Shown here: one piece after another, positions 45,976-54,954 of the stretch
Position numbering within the stretch: position 1 is the stretch's first letter
How the letters are laid out: each line of letters begins with the position of its first letter
NCBI RefSeq assembly: GCF_012972675.1
Contig: NZ_JABCRE010000002.1
Location: 423,001 to 487,000, forward strand
Length of the DNA stretch: 64,000 nt
Direction: 5' to 3'
Source: Pontixanthobacter rizhaonensis
GTDB lineage: Bacteria; Pseudomonadota; Alphaproteobacteria; Sphingomonadales; Sphingomonadaceae
Program-made: the position numbers and the translations under genes
Notes under the pieces: model-generated
Seen by the model: the letters and a program-made list of their open reading frames with translations, nothing else
Databases searched by the model: none
Told to the model about the DNA's origin: nothing

Positions 45976-47088
45976 TTAGGAATGCGGCGTGACGAGGTAT
46001 TTCTCGCCAGTTTTCATCGCCCGGTAATCAAGAGCAGCCTCTTTCTCGAGCATTTGCTCCAGATTGACGTGCGCTTTGTAATTGCTGGCAAAGGTTGTTT
46101 TCATGTTGGTCAGCACGCGGGTGCGCATCCGGACGACCGTTTCCATGCCCGCTTTGGCGAGGAACGGCGTTAGCAGCCAGCCCGACACTGTCCATTGCAG
46201 ACCGTAAGACGGGGTCAGAATGGTCGGGCCCAGATCGAGGCGGCCATACATGTACATTTTCTTGTCTTGATCCGAGCCATAGCGCGAAAATTCGGTCATC
46301 TTCCCGGCTGCGACTTGTTCCATTGCTTTCAGGACCGCATCGGTCATCTTGCCGCCGCCAATCGGATCAAAGCCAAGATATGCGTCGGTTTCATCAATTG
46401 CGCTGCGCAATTGCGCCATGAAATCATCATCGGATGAGTTCACAACATATTTCGCGCCTTGGCTTTTCAGCAGATCAGCGTGTTCTTGCTTGCGGACAAT
46501 ATTGACCAGCTTCATGTCGTCTTCTTGGCAGATGCGGTTAAGCATTTGGCCAAGGTTGGATGCGGCCGCCAAGTGGATGATGGCATTGTGCCCTTCCATC
46601 TTGGCAGTTTCCACGAAACCCAGCGCGGTCATCGGGTTCACAAAGGCAGACGCGCCATCGACGGAAGAAATGTCACCCAGCGGCAAACACATCGCGGCAG
46701 GTGCAACCGCATATTGGCCAAAGGCGTTGCCGGGTACGCACGCAACGCGCTGTCCAATAAGGGCCTGTGCCGCTGGATCTTCGCCAGCTGCAATCACAGT
46801 GCCAGCGCCTTCGTTACCGACAACCGATTTTTGGCCATGGCGGCCCTTGGCACCTGACAGAAACGGTTCTGGCATCTGTGCCACGATCTTGCCCGGAGTG
46901 TATTCCGCATTTTCCAGATCAGCGGCGCTGAACAGCAGGGCCAGATCAGACGGATTGATCGGGGCGGCCTCCATTTTAACCAGAACCTGCGCGCCGGTCG
47001 GGGCGTCAAACGACTTTTCGCCAACTTCCACGGTTAAAGTGCCGCCTGCGTCCAGAGTCGAGAAAATCTGCTTACCAGTAGTCGCCAT
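45976..47088 (-). CDS. MDR-family zinc-independent oxidoreductase (quinone-reductase-like)
   Basis: A 370-residue medium-chain dehydrogenase/reductase. The N-terminal GroES-like domain has VKMEAAPINPSDL and GNEGAGTVIAAG; the nucleotide part has IIHLAAASNLGQMLNRIC, with the canonical GxGxxG altered. There is no zinc-ligand pattern. The substrate is unknown. ATG 47088 with GGAGAG is preferred over an ATG 18 bases earlier. It lies convergent to the asparaginase and 57 bases after truA. Confidence 0.8.
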   Translation of the reverse strand: MATTGKQIFSTLDAGGTLTVEVGEKSFDAPTGAQVLVKMEAAPINPSDLALLFSAADLENAEYTPGKIVAQMPEPFLSGAKGRHGQKSVVGNEGAGTVIAAGEDPAAQALIGQRVACVPGNAFGQYAVAPAAMCLPLGDISSVDGASAFVNPMTALGFVETAKMEGHNAIIHLAAASNLGQMLNRICQEDDMKLVNIVRKQEHADLLKSQGAKYVVNSSDDDFMAQLRSAIDETDAYLGFDPIGGGKMTDAVLKAMEQVAAGKMTEFSRYGSDQDKKMYMYGRLDLGPTILTPSYGLQWTVSGWLLTPFLAKAGMETVVRMRTRVLTNMKTTFASNYKAHVNLEQMLEKEAALDYRAMKTGEKYLVTPHS

Positions 47089-47145
47089 TATGTGCTCTCC
47101 ATTCACTTGAGTTGCTATACCGCTAGGCTGGCTCTGCTGATTTGG

Positions 47146-47895
47146 CTAGGTTTCATTTGGATACTGAGCTGACACGAAATACAATCCATGCGGCGGCGCA
47201 TTGATGCCCAACATTTGCCGGTCTTTGGCCTCTAACGCGTCCTTCAAACGAGCTTCATCCCAGCGGCCCATGCCGACCAGAGCAAGACAGCCGACCATTG
47301 AGCGTACCTGATGATGCAAAAAACTACGCGCCTCAGCCTCGACAAAAACCCACTCATCCTTGCGGTACACATCGAGCCGGTCCAAGGTTTTTACCGGGCT
47401 TTGTGATTGGCAATTGACCGATCGGAAGGTGGTGAAATCATGCAATCCGGTAAGGATTTGCGCCGCATCATGCATCGCTTCTGCGTCCAGTTCCTGCGGG
47501 ATTTGCCATGCATTGCCGCGTTCAAATGTCAGCGGCGCACGGCGGTTGCAGATTTTGTAAATATAGCTGCGTCCGGTGCAATCGAACCGCGAATGCCAAT
47601 CATCCGGCTTGATCGCGATATGCGTAACCGCGACGGGATGAGGGCGCAGACAGGCGTTGATCGCTTCCTGCATCCGAAACAGCGAAAGGTCAGTGTCCAG
47701 ATCAATGTGGGACACCATGCCATAGGCGTGGACCCCCGCATCGGTGCGGCCAGCGGATTGCATCCGCACATCTTGCCCGGAAAATTTTAGCACCGCGTCT
47801 TCCACGGCTTGCTGTACAGTCATGCCGTGGTTCTGGCGCTGCAAGCCCATAAAGGGTGCGCCATCAAATTCGAGAGTGAGCGCGTAACGGGTCAA
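47146..47895 (-). CDS. truA: tRNA pseudouridine(38-40) synthase
   Basis: TruA makes pseudouridine at positions 38-40 of tRNA anticodon arms. The 249 residues contain [11 protein letters not shown] with catalytic Asp52, and [11 protein letters not shown] near the C-terminus. Its start overlaps the fmt stop (ATGA), a standard fmt-truA pair. Confidence 0.96.
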   Translation of the reverse strand: MTRYALTLEFDGAPFMGLQRQNHGMTVQQAVEDAVLKFSGQDVRMQSAGRTDAGVHAYGMVSHIDLDTDLSLFRMQEAINACLRPHPVAVTHIAIKPDDWHSRFDCTGRSYIYKICNRRAPLTFERGNAWQIPQELDAEAMHDAAQILTGLHDFTTFRSVNCQSQSPVKTLDRLDVYRKDEWVFVEAEARSFLHHQVRSMVGCLALVGMGRWDEARLKDALEAKDRQMLGINAPPHGLYFVSAQYPNET

Positions 47896-48797
47896 GCGAG
47901 CTGCGTTCCCGCTGGCACGTTGGAGCCGCGCAGGAAATCATCGACATCCATTTTCGGCTTACCTGCGCGCTGGATCAGCAGCGGGCGTATCGCACCTGAT
48001 CCGCACGCAATCGTCAATGCGTCATCCAATGTGCTGCCCGCGGGCCCTGTATCGCTGGCAAGCTGTGCCTTCAGCACTTTGATCCGTTCGCCATCCAGTT
48101 CAAACCATGCGCCGGGGAAGGGGGCCAGCGCCCGGATTTTGCGTTCGATGACAGCCGCATCATCGGCCCACACAATACGCGCTTCGGCCTTGTCGATTTT
48201 GGCGGCATGGGTGGCATCGCCGTCATCTTGCGCAACCGGGATATGATTGGCCAGTTCACGCAAGGTTTCCGCCATTAAACGTCCGCCCAATTCGGCCAGT
48301 TCAGCGGTTAATTCACCCGTTGTTTTGTCTTCGATGGGTGTCCGTATCGTGGACAGCATCGGGCCGGTATCCAGTCCCAGTTCCATTTGCATGATGGTAA
48401 CGCCGGTTACTTCGTCACCAGCCATGATTGCGCGGTGGATGGGGGCCGCGCCGCGCCAACGGGGCAGGATAGAGGCATGGACATTGAGGCAGCCTTGCTT
48501 CGGCGCGTCGAGCACCGCTTGCGGCAGGATCAACCCATAGGCAGCCACCACCGCTACATCGGCGTTCAGTGCCGCAAATTCCTGCTGCGCTTCTGCAGTT
48601 TTGAGCGACACCGGATGGCGCACCATCAGCCCCAGTTCGTCTGCCCGTGTGTGGACGGCAGAGGGTTGCAGTTTCTTACCGCGCCCGGCGGGGCGGGGGG
48701 GCTGCGTGTACACTGCCGTAATATCATGCCCCAATTCGTGTAGGGCATTCAGCGTCGGCACGGCAAAGTCGGGTGTTCCCATGAAAATGATGCGCAT
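47892..48797 (-). CDS. fmt: Methionyl-tRNA formyltransferase
   Basis: Fmt formylates initiator Met-tRNA with 10-formyl-THF. The 301 residues contain [16 protein letters not shown] at the N-terminus and the catalytic [18 protein letters not shown], then an OB-like C-terminal domain. ATG 48797 matches the family start; an upstream in-frame ATG adds nine residues. def, its functional partner, is at 49493 on the other strand. fmt is divergent from recR across 53 bases. Confidence 0.96.
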   Translation of the reverse strand: MRIIFMGTPDFAVPTLNALHELGHDITAVYTQPPRPAGRGKKLQPSAVHTRADELGLMVRHPVSLKTAEAQQEFAALNADVAVVAAYGLILPQAVLDAPKQGCLNVHASILPRWRGAAPIHRAIMAGDEVTGVTIMQMELGLDTGPMLSTIRTPIEDKTTGELTAELAELGGRLMAETLRELANHIPVAQDDGDATHAAKIDKAEARIVWADDAAVIERKIRALAPFPGAWFELDGERIKVLKAQLASDTGPAGSTLDDALTIACGSGAIRPLLIQRAGKPKMDVDDFLRGSNVPAGTQLA

Positions 48798-48850
48798 AGC
48801 GGTGTCTGCTGGCCTTCCTATCAAGCTGCAAGCGCCCTATCTTGGCCCGC

Positions 48851-49447
48851 ATGGCATCGCAAGAGATCGAGACACTGGCTTCGGCATTGGCACGGCTCCC
48901 CGGCTTGGGGCCACGCTCGGCACGCCGTGCGGTTTTGTGGCTGGTGAAGCGCCGCGACAATGCGCTTGATCCGCTCATCAATGCCCTTGTTGCCGTTCGT
49001 GACAGGTTGGTTGAATGCGAGACGTGTAGCAATGTCGATACGCAGAACCCGTGCGGCATCTGCGCCGATCCGCGCCGCGATCAAAAATCGATCTGCGTTG
49101 TCGAAGATGTGTCCGATCTGTGGGCGCTTGACCGGGCTAAGCTGTTTACCGGGCGCTATCACGTGCTGGGCGGCAAATTATCTGCAATGGACGGTGTCCG
49201 GCCAGAGGATTTGAATATTGCTGCATTGCTGGGCCGTGTGGCTGATGGCGGTATTGATGAAATCGTATTGGCGATGAATGCCACGTTGGAAGGGCAAACG
49301 ACCGCCCATTACATCGCGGAGCGGTTGGAAGAATTCCCTATCAGGATCACGCAACTGGCGCACGGCCTGCCGGTTGGCGGGGAGCTGGATTACCTGGATG
49401 AAGGCACGCTGGCGCAGGCATTGCGCGCGCGGCGACCGGTGGATTAA
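48851..49447 (+). CDS. recR: Recombination protein RecR
   Basis: RecR loads RecA with RecO at gaps. The 198 residues have an N-terminal helix-hairpin-helix ([15 protein letters not shown]), a C4 zinc finger (Cys56, 59, 68, 71), and a Toprim domain ([13 protein letters not shown] to [15 protein letters not shown]). ATG 48851 fits the family; a TTG 9 bases earlier is possible. def follows after 45 bases. Confidence 0.95.
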   Translation: MASQEIETLASALARLPGLGPRSARRAVLWLVKRRDNALDPLINALVAVRDRLVECETCSNVDTQNPCGICADPRRDQKSICVVEDVSDLWALDRAKLFTGRYHVLGGKLSAMDGVRPEDLNIAALLGRVADGGIDEIVLAMNATLEGQTTAHYIAERLEEFPIRITQLAHGLPVGGELDYLDEGTLAQALRARRPVD

Positions 49448-49492
49448 CTCTCACCGCTTGCAGCATTGCCCTCGCACCCCTAGATAGCGCCT

Positions 49493-50083
49493 ATGGCTAT
49501 CCGTGAAATCCTTGAAGTGCCGGACCCCCGGCTGAAAACCGTTTCGACCCCTGTGACAGAGTTCAATGATGAGCTCAAAACGCTGGTCGAGGATATGTTC
49601 GAAACCATGTATGACGCGCCGGGCATTGGCCTTGCCGCGATCCAAGTGGGTGTGCCCAAGCGTGTATTGGTGATTGATCTTCAACCGGAAGATACCGATG
49701 CGGAGCCGGAAGAATGCGGCCATGATCACGGGGATGGCCATGGGGACGGGCAGGGTTCTCACAAGCATTATCCGCTGAAAAAAGAACCGCGCATTTTCAT
49801 CAATCCGGAAATCCTTGATCCGGCAGAGGAGCTGGCGACATATCAGGAAGGCTGCCTGTCGGTCCCTGAAATCTATGCCGATGTGGATCGCCCCGCGACC
49901 TGCCGTGTGCGCTATCAAGACCTTGATGGCAAAACGCATGAGGAAGATTTGGACGGCCTGATGGCCACCTGCATCCAGCATGAAATGGATCATCTGGAAG
50001 GCATTTTGTTCATCGATCACCTCAGCCGTTTGAAAAAGCAAATGGCGCTGAAGAAGCTGAACAAGCTGCGTAAGGCTGCCTAA
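49493..50083 (+). CDS. def: Peptide deformylase with a His/Asp/Gly-rich insert
   Basis: Def removes the formyl group from nascent proteins. The 196 residues have the three motifs GIGLAAIQVG (44-53), EGCLSVPE (119-126, metal ligand Cys121) and QHEMDHLEG (162-170, ligands His163 and His167, catalytic Glu164). Between motifs 1 and 2 is an insert at about 65-95 with HDHGDGHGDGQGSHKH (77-92), a candidate metal-binding stretch not present in typical deformylases. The core enzyme looks intact. Confidence 0.93.
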   Translation: MAIREILEVPDPRLKTVSTPVTEFNDELKTLVEDMFETMYDAPGIGLAAIQVGVPKRVLVIDLQPEDTDAEPEECGHDHGDGHGDGQGSHKHYPLKKEPRIFINPEILDPAEELATYQEGCLSVPEIYADVDRPATCRVRYQDLDGKTHEEDLDGLMATCIQHEMDHLEGILFIDHLSRLKKQMALKKLNKLRKAA

Positions 50084-50110
50084 GGCGCGTTTAAACAGCC
50101 CATCGCTACG

Positions 50111-50145
50111 CCGCTCTGGGTTCCCGCCTTCGCGGGAATGACGAA
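50111..50145. repeat. Single palindromic repeat unit between def and rmuC
   Basis: The unit from CCGCTCTGGG to GAATGACGAA matches the right arm of the repeat at 32331-32360 apart from a few bases and includes the CCCGCxxxxGCGGG core. It sits 27 bases past the def stop. Confidence 0.8.
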
Positions 50146-50205
50146 ATTATGTGAGTATCACTGGGAGCCACTAGCGTTCCCTGTCCGTTCCGCCTATCAA
50201 GCGTT

Positions 50206-51630
50206 ATGGATTCAACAATTTTAACCATCATCGTTCTACTCATCGGCCTCGCATTGGGTGGAGGGGCTGGTTGGTATTTCGGCTCTCGCCCCGTTGCCGA
50301 TTGGCGCACCCGTTTTGAAGAACGTGATGCGGCGGCGAAAGAAGCGAGCGATACGGTCGCGCGCATGGCCCCCGAACTGGCGACCATGAGCGACCGCGCG
50401 GCACGGGCGGATGATCTGGCTGCGAAGCTCGATATGGCGCGGGATGAGAATGCGGCGTTCAAAGCCGAACGCGCCGGTTTTGCCGAGCAGAAAAAGCTGC
50501 TCGAAGAAAGCCGCGAGAAACTGCTCAAAGAATTTGAAAACACCGGCGCGCAAGTGCTTGGAAAGGCGCAGGAAGCCTTTCTACGGCGCGCGGATGAACG
50601 CTTCAAACAATCTGAAGAAACCGGCGAGCAGAAGATCAAAGCTTTGCTGGAACCTGTTGGTCAACGCCTCAAAAACTATGAAGAGCAAGTCGCGACTTTG
50701 GAGGCTAAGCGGGTTGATGCGTTCGGCCAGCTAACCGGCCTGATCGATAATATGCAGAAGGGCCAGGAAGAAGTCCGGCGCGAGGCGCAGCGGCTGGGGA
50801 ATTCGCTGACCAACGCCCCGAAAGCGCGCGGGCGTTGGGGTGAGCGGGCATTGCAAAATGTGCTCGAACAATGCGGCCTGTCACAGCACACAGATTTCAA
50901 TCTGGAACATTCCATTGACACATCGGAGGGTCGGTTGCGCCCGGATGCGATTGTGAACGTACCGGGCCAGAAAAAACTGATTATCGACGCGAAAGTTTCG
51001 CTCAATGCCTATCAGGAAGCGTTTGAGGCAGATGATGACGATGTGCGCAAAGTCTCGCTTGCTGCACACGCGAAATCCATGCGCAATCATGTCCAGCAAT
51101 TGGGTGCTAAGTCGTATCAAAGCCAGTTCGATGAAGCGCCAGACTATGTCGTGATGTTTGTACCGGGCGAGCATTTCATTGCCGCGGCTTTGGAGGCTGA
51201 TCCCGATCTGTGGGACTTCGCTTTCCAGAACGGGGTACTGCTGGCTTCCCCGACCAATCTGGTCGCCATTGCGCGCACAATCGCGCAGGTTTGGCGGCAG
51301 GACCAACTGGCCGATGAAGCGCGTGAAATTGGCAAGGCTGGGGCGGAACTATACGAGCGTCTCGCGGTTGCTTCCCAGCATTTGAAACGTATGGGCTCAG
51401 GCCTCGAAACAGCGGTCGGCAATTACAACAAATTTGTCGGCAGCTTTGAACGCAATGTCCTGTCGTCCGGCAAGCGCTTGGCAGAAAAAGGGATTGAGGT
51501 CGGCAAGCGGGAGATTGAAGAGGTGCCGCTGGTAGAGGCTGCGCCGCGCTATACTGCCAAAGACGCGGTGGAGGCAGATATCGATATGTCTGACATGGAT
51601 GATGGCGAAACACCTGCTTTGCCCGGCTAA
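50206..51630 (+). CDS. rmuC: DNA recombination protein RmuC homologue
   Basis: RmuC restrains inversions at repeats, likely through a nuclease-like fold. The 474 residues begin with one membrane segment (about 5-22), then a coiled coil with heptads rich in Glu, Lys and Ala (about 30-190) and the conserved core GRWGERALQNVLEQ, DAIVNVPGQKKLIIDAKVS and MFVPGEHFIAAAL. The C-terminal tail is acidic. It follows recR and def in the same direction. Confidence 0.9.
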   Translation: MDSTILTIIVLLIGLALGGGAGWYFGSRPVADWRTRFEERDAAAKEASDTVARMAPELATMSDRAARADDLAAKLDMARDENAAFKAERAGFAEQKKLLEESREKLLKEFENTGAQVLGKAQEAFLRRADERFKQSEETGEQKIKALLEPVGQRLKNYEEQVATLEAKRVDAFGQLTGLIDNMQKGQEEVRREAQRLGNSLTNAPKARGRWGERALQNVLEQCGLSQHTDFNLEHSIDTSEGRLRPDAIVNVPGQKKLIIDAKVSLNAYQEAFEADDDDVRKVSLAAHAKSMRNHVQQLGAKSYQSQFDEAPDYVVMFVPGEHFIAAALEADPDLWDFAFQNGVLLASPTNLVAIARTIAQVWRQDQLADEAREIGKAGAELYERLAVASQHLKRMGSGLETAVGNYNKFVGSFERNVLSSGKRLAEKGIEVGKREIEEVPLVEAAPRYTAKDAVEADIDMSDMDDGETPALPG

Positions 51631-51956
51631 TATCGGGGCCAAGCTAATATCGGGGCCGGACCGATAGGGTGCTCTTGCAAAGGCGGCTTATGGCTACGCG
51701 GTTTTCCTACTGGGAATCCTGCTGATATTATGACCCGGCTCTTTCACATCGTCAGTGTATCGCCCCCGCATGAATGGAACGGGTGAATTAGGATCAGCCG
51801 CGACCAAAACGTGCGCCACACGTGTCAACTTCGCAAAATCGCCTTAATGTACAGAAAACACAGAACAAATACATGATTTGGCTGCCTGACAGACTGTCAA
51901 CTTCGTCAAGTTACCGCCCCGCCTGATTGATCCAGCCCCGATCAATCCAGCCTCAA
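51626..51956. other. Intergenic region (about 326 bases after rmuC), with a short tandem duplication
   Basis: No open reading frame or RNA is recognised here. GCTAATATCGGGGCC at 51626-51640 is repeated at 51643-51657, so the rmuC stop codon region is duplicated. GTCAACTTCG occurs twice (51826-51835 and 51897-51906 region), and the end carries near-repeats of GATCAATCCAGCC. No clear terminator is seen. Confidence 0.6.
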
Positions 51957-52808
51957 TCAATCGAGTGACGCCAAAACCTCGTAAGCCAGAACCGCACCGG
52001 CGACCGCTGCGTTCAAGCTATCGGCGCGGCCTTTCATCGGCATGGTCACCCGCAGATCGCAGGCGTCTTCGTATTCAGCGGGCAGTCCGCGCGATTCATT
52101 CCCCACCATGATGAAACACGGGGCGCAGTAGGGCGCGCCGCGATAATCGACCGCATCACGTAGGCTTGCCGCCACCAACTGGCCAGCACGGCCGCCATGA
52201 TCTGCACGCAGCCATGCGGAGAAATCGTCCCACGTGGCTTGGCCGATTTGCTGGGTGAAAACCGCCCCCATGCTGGCGCGCACGGCCTCCACCGAAAAGG
52301 GATCAGCGCAATCGTCAATCAGGATCAATCCGCCGGCACCCACTGCATCGCAGGTCCGCAGCATCGTGCCCAGATTGCCAGGATCGCGCAGCGCCTGTGC
52401 CACCAGCCAGATATCGCCCCGGTCACGCTCCAATGCGGCCAGCGAGGTGTCAAATTCTGCGAACATCCCCACAACGGCTTGTGGATTATCCTTGCCGGTG
52501 ATTTTGGTGAGGATGTCTGCCGAGGTTTCAATGATCTCTCCGCCAGCGTCCGCGACGGCCTGTTCAAGCTGCGACAAGAGCGGATGCGGATCACGTTTTG
52601 CCGCCATCACCAGCATTTGCGGAATATGGCCGCATTCGCGGGCATCGGTCAGCAACCGGAGGCCTTCGGCCAGAAATTTGCCTTCCCTCTTACGGTGCTT
52701 CTTCTCCCGCAAACTGCGAAGGTATTTGACAGTTGGGTTTGAGAAACCGGTTATTTCCCGGCGCGCTGAAAAACTCCCGCCTGCCCCGGTGCCCGTGTCA
52801 AAAGGCAT
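51957..52808 (-). CDS. TrmH/RlmB-family SpoU RNA 2'-O-methyltransferase
   Basis: A SAM-dependent RNA ribose methyltransferase of 283 residues. An N-terminal substrate-binding domain (about 20-130) has NPTVKYLRSLREKKHRKREGK, and the SPOUT domain shows NLGTMLRTCDAVGAGG, FIMVGNESRGLP and ADSLNAAVAGAVLAYE. The target base is not told by sequence; RlmB-like or TrmH-like activity is possible. The start shares one base with the HPr stop. Confidence 0.92.
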   Translation of the reverse strand: MPFDTGTGAGGSFSARREITGFSNPTVKYLRSLREKKHRKREGKFLAEGLRLLTDARECGHIPQMLVMAAKRDPHPLLSQLEQAVADAGGEIIETSADILTKITGKDNPQAVVGMFAEFDTSLAALERDRGDIWLVAQALRDPGNLGTMLRTCDAVGAGGLILIDDCADPFSVEAVRASMGAVFTQQIGQATWDDFSAWLRADHGGRAGQLVAASLRDAVDYRGAPYCAPCFIMVGNESRGLPAEYEDACDLRVTMPMKGRADSLNAAVAGAVLAYEVLASLD

Positions 52809-53086
52809 TATTCTTCGCCGAAGCCATCTTCGATCATGGCCGCCAACCGGTCAAATGCGGGCTGCGGCTCGGTTCCGGACACGATCAGCTCAACCGTGTC
52901 GCCTTTGGCTGCCCCCAACATCATCAGGCCCAGTATCGATCCGCCTGCGGCCTCGTTACCGTCTTTGGCGATGGTGACTTTTACATCGCCGCCCAGATCA
53001 GCAACGGCACCGACGAATTTTGCACTTGCGCGTGCGTGCAGTCCGCGTTGGTTCACAATTACGATGTTCCGCCGCAGCTCGCTCAT
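52808..53086 (-). CDS. ptsH: HPr-like phosphocarrier protein (PtsH)
   Basis: A 92-residue HPr with the phosphorylatable His17 in GLHARASAKF and the regulatory-Ser region GSILGLMMLGAA. In alphaproteobacteria this HPr is phosphorylated by HprK and by PtsP rather than for sugar uptake. Its ATG overlaps the EIIA stop by 4 bases. Confidence 0.92.
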   Translation of the reverse strand: MSELRRNIVIVNQRGLHARASAKFVGAVADLGGDVKVTIAKDGNEAAGGSILGLMMLGAAKGDTVELIVSGTEPQPAFDRLAAMIEDGFGEE

Positions 53087-53496
53087 TTTGCGTCGCCTTC
53101 CTGACCCAAAAATTCTGATGCAATGGTGATATAGTTTTTGCCGGCGTCACGGGCGGCGGTGACTGCCTTCATAATGGTTTTCTTCTTCCGTGCCTCTGCC
53201 AGGCGGATGAGCATCGGTAGGTTAATTCCGGCTATCACTTCTACGTGGCCTGCTTCCATCAGTGAAATGGCCAAGTTTGACGGTGTGCCGCCAAACAGAT
53301 CGGTAAGAATAACCACACCCGTGCCATCGTTCACGTCGTTAACCGCGCCAGCTATTTCAGACCGGCGCTGTTCCATATCGTCGCTTGGCCCAATGCAAAT
53401 TGTAGCCAAGGCGGGCTGCTTGCCAACGACGTGTTCCATCGCGGACACGAATTCGTCGGCGAGATTGCCGTGAGTCACCAATACCATGCCGATCAT
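53083..53496 (-). CDS. PTS EIIA component, mannose-family
   Basis: A 137-residue EIIA(Man)-like protein with the phosphorylatable His9 in VLVTHGNLADEF and DLFGGTPSNLA. No EIIB/EIIC transporter genes are present, so a regulatory role is likely, as in the alphaproteobacterial PTS-Ntr-like pathway. It lies 61 bases after rapZ. Confidence 0.9.
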   Translation of the reverse strand: MIGMVLVTHGNLADEFVSAMEHVVGKQPALATICIGPSDDMEQRRSEIAGAVNDVNDGTGVVILTDLFGGTPSNLAISLMEAGHVEVIAGINLPMLIRLAEARKKKTIMKAVTAARDAGKNYITIASEFLGQEGDAK

Positions 53497-53557
53497 GGTG
53501 CGAGCGTGTGTCCGAAAGTGATCGCAAGGTAAAGGGGTAACCGTTCAGCAAGCCACA

Positions 53558-54484
53558 TCATGTCTTCCGCCCTTCGATTGCGTCAGCGGCTCTGGATGCC
53601 AGATTGCGGTGGATGACTGTCGGTTCAAATCCGGCTTCGGTCAGCTGGTTCGCCATTTGGGCGGCCGTATAGACGGAACGGTGCCGGCCGCCGGTGCATC
53701 CAAATGCAATATTCACGTAGCTTTTGCCCTGAGCGGCATAGCGTGGCAGCAACGTGATCAACAGCTCTCTGATCTGTGAAAACGCCTGATCAAAGGCGGG
53801 GTCTTTGCGGATATGCGCCCCAACGGGTTCATCCAGCCCGGTTTGCTCACGCAATTCTTCAATCCAGTGCGGATTGTCCAAAAACCGCATATCAAAGACC
53901 AGATCGGCCAGCGGAGGTGTGCCGCGCGCAAAGCCAAAGCTTGAAACGATAACCGACATTTGTTGCGGCGCGCTGCCCGAAAAGCGCTCACGGATAGATT
54001 GCTGCAATTGGTTGCTGGCAAATTCGGTTGTGTCCACGACCGCATCGGCCCAGCGGCGTAAAGGCTCCAGCAATTCACGTTCCGCCTGAATGCCGACATG
54101 GACAGGGCGCCCCTGAGCCATCGGGTGACGGCGGCGGGTTTCGTTATAGCGGCGTTCCAGCTCGCCCCCTGCGCAATCCAGAAACAGTGTGGTGACGACC
54201 AAATCATCACGCGCGGTGAGTTCTTTGACGGTTGCGATAATGTCATCGGGCACGAAGCCGCGTGTGCGAGAGTCAAATCCTATTGCGAGCGGGGCATGCT
54301 GGGCGTTATGCGCGTTGTGATCGACCAAGCCGCCCAGCAGCCGGATCGGGAAGTTGTCTATCGCTTCCCAGCCCAAATCTTCCAAGACACGCAGAGCGGT
54401 TGTTTTGCCGGCCCCGGACAACCCTGTGACGAGCAAGATACGTTGTCGTTCTTGGTCAGATGGAGTGGGCGAATCATAACTCAT
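53558..54484 (-). CDS. rapZ: RNase adapter/nucleotide-binding protein RapZ
   Basis: A 308-residue P-loop protein of the RapZ/YvcJ family. Walker A is TGLSGAGKTT (20-29). The C-terminal domain has the typical VNIAFGCTGGRHRSVYTA and the Walker B region VVTTLFLDCAGGEL. In E. coli RapZ targets a small RNA for RNase E cleavage; here its target is unknown. Its position between hprK and EIIA suggests a role in the same signalling block. Confidence 0.93.
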   Translation of the reverse strand: MSYDSPTPSDQERQRILLVTGLSGAGKTTALRVLEDLGWEAIDNFPIRLLGGLVDHNAHNAQHAPLAIGFDSRTRGFVPDDIIATVKELTARDDLVVTTLFLDCAGGELERRYNETRRRHPMAQGRPVHVGIQAERELLEPLRRWADAVVDTTEFASNQLQQSIRERFSGSAPQQMSVIVSSFGFARGTPPLADLVFDMRFLDNPHWIEELREQTGLDEPVGAHIRKDPAFDQAFSQIRELLITLLPRYAAQGKSYVNIAFGCTGGRHRSVYTAAQMANQLTEAGFEPTVIHRNLASRAADAIEGRKT

Positions 54485-54523
54485 GGTGGCTTGTGTGCGC
54501 GCTATTGAGCCTGATGAAAAGAC

Positions 54524-54952
54524 TTAGTCTGCACCACCGGGTAAGCCGTATCTTTTTAGCGCATATTCAGCCCGGATTGCGTCCGCAGAGCCATATAGCG
54601 GGAATTCCAGGCACGGGATGGCGTGCCCCATAAGGTGCGTCACCTGTGCTTCCTCAATATATCGAGGGGCCTCAGGTGCGATCTTTAAAACCAGTGATAC
54701 AGGGGCGCGTCGGGCTGCGAGTTTGACAATTCCCACATTGCGTATTTCGATCAGGCCGACAGTCGCGGCTGGCGGCGCAGCCAACAAAGCGCCGTCATCA
54801 TCTGTCAGGGCCACCCCGTCATCGCCAATCAAACTGGCTCCGCGATCAATCAAGGTCAAAGCTAGACCGGTTTTACCGCAACCGGGCGGGCCCTGTATCA
54901 GTAAGGCCCGGCCATTGATTGCCACAGCTGTGGCTTGGTGCAGATTTTCCAT
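54524..54952 (-). CDS. hprK: HPr kinase/phosphorylase, short alphaproteobacterial form
   Basis: A 142-residue HprK C-terminal-like domain, without the N-terminal half found in Firmicutes. The P-loop GPPGCGKTG is at 21-29, followed by LIGDDGVAL and an IEIRNVGIV motif. It phosphorylates HPr at Ser. The start codon is just 2 bases upstream of the chvG stop, indicating coupling. Confidence 0.9.
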   Translation of the reverse strand: MENLHQATAVAINGRALLIQGPPGCGKTGLALTLIDRGASLIGDDGVALTDDDGALLAAPPAATVGLIEIRNVGIVKLAARRAPVSLVLKIAPEAPRYIEEAQVTHLMGHAIPCLEFPLYGSADAIRAEYALKRYGLPGGAD

Positions 54953-54954
54953 TG

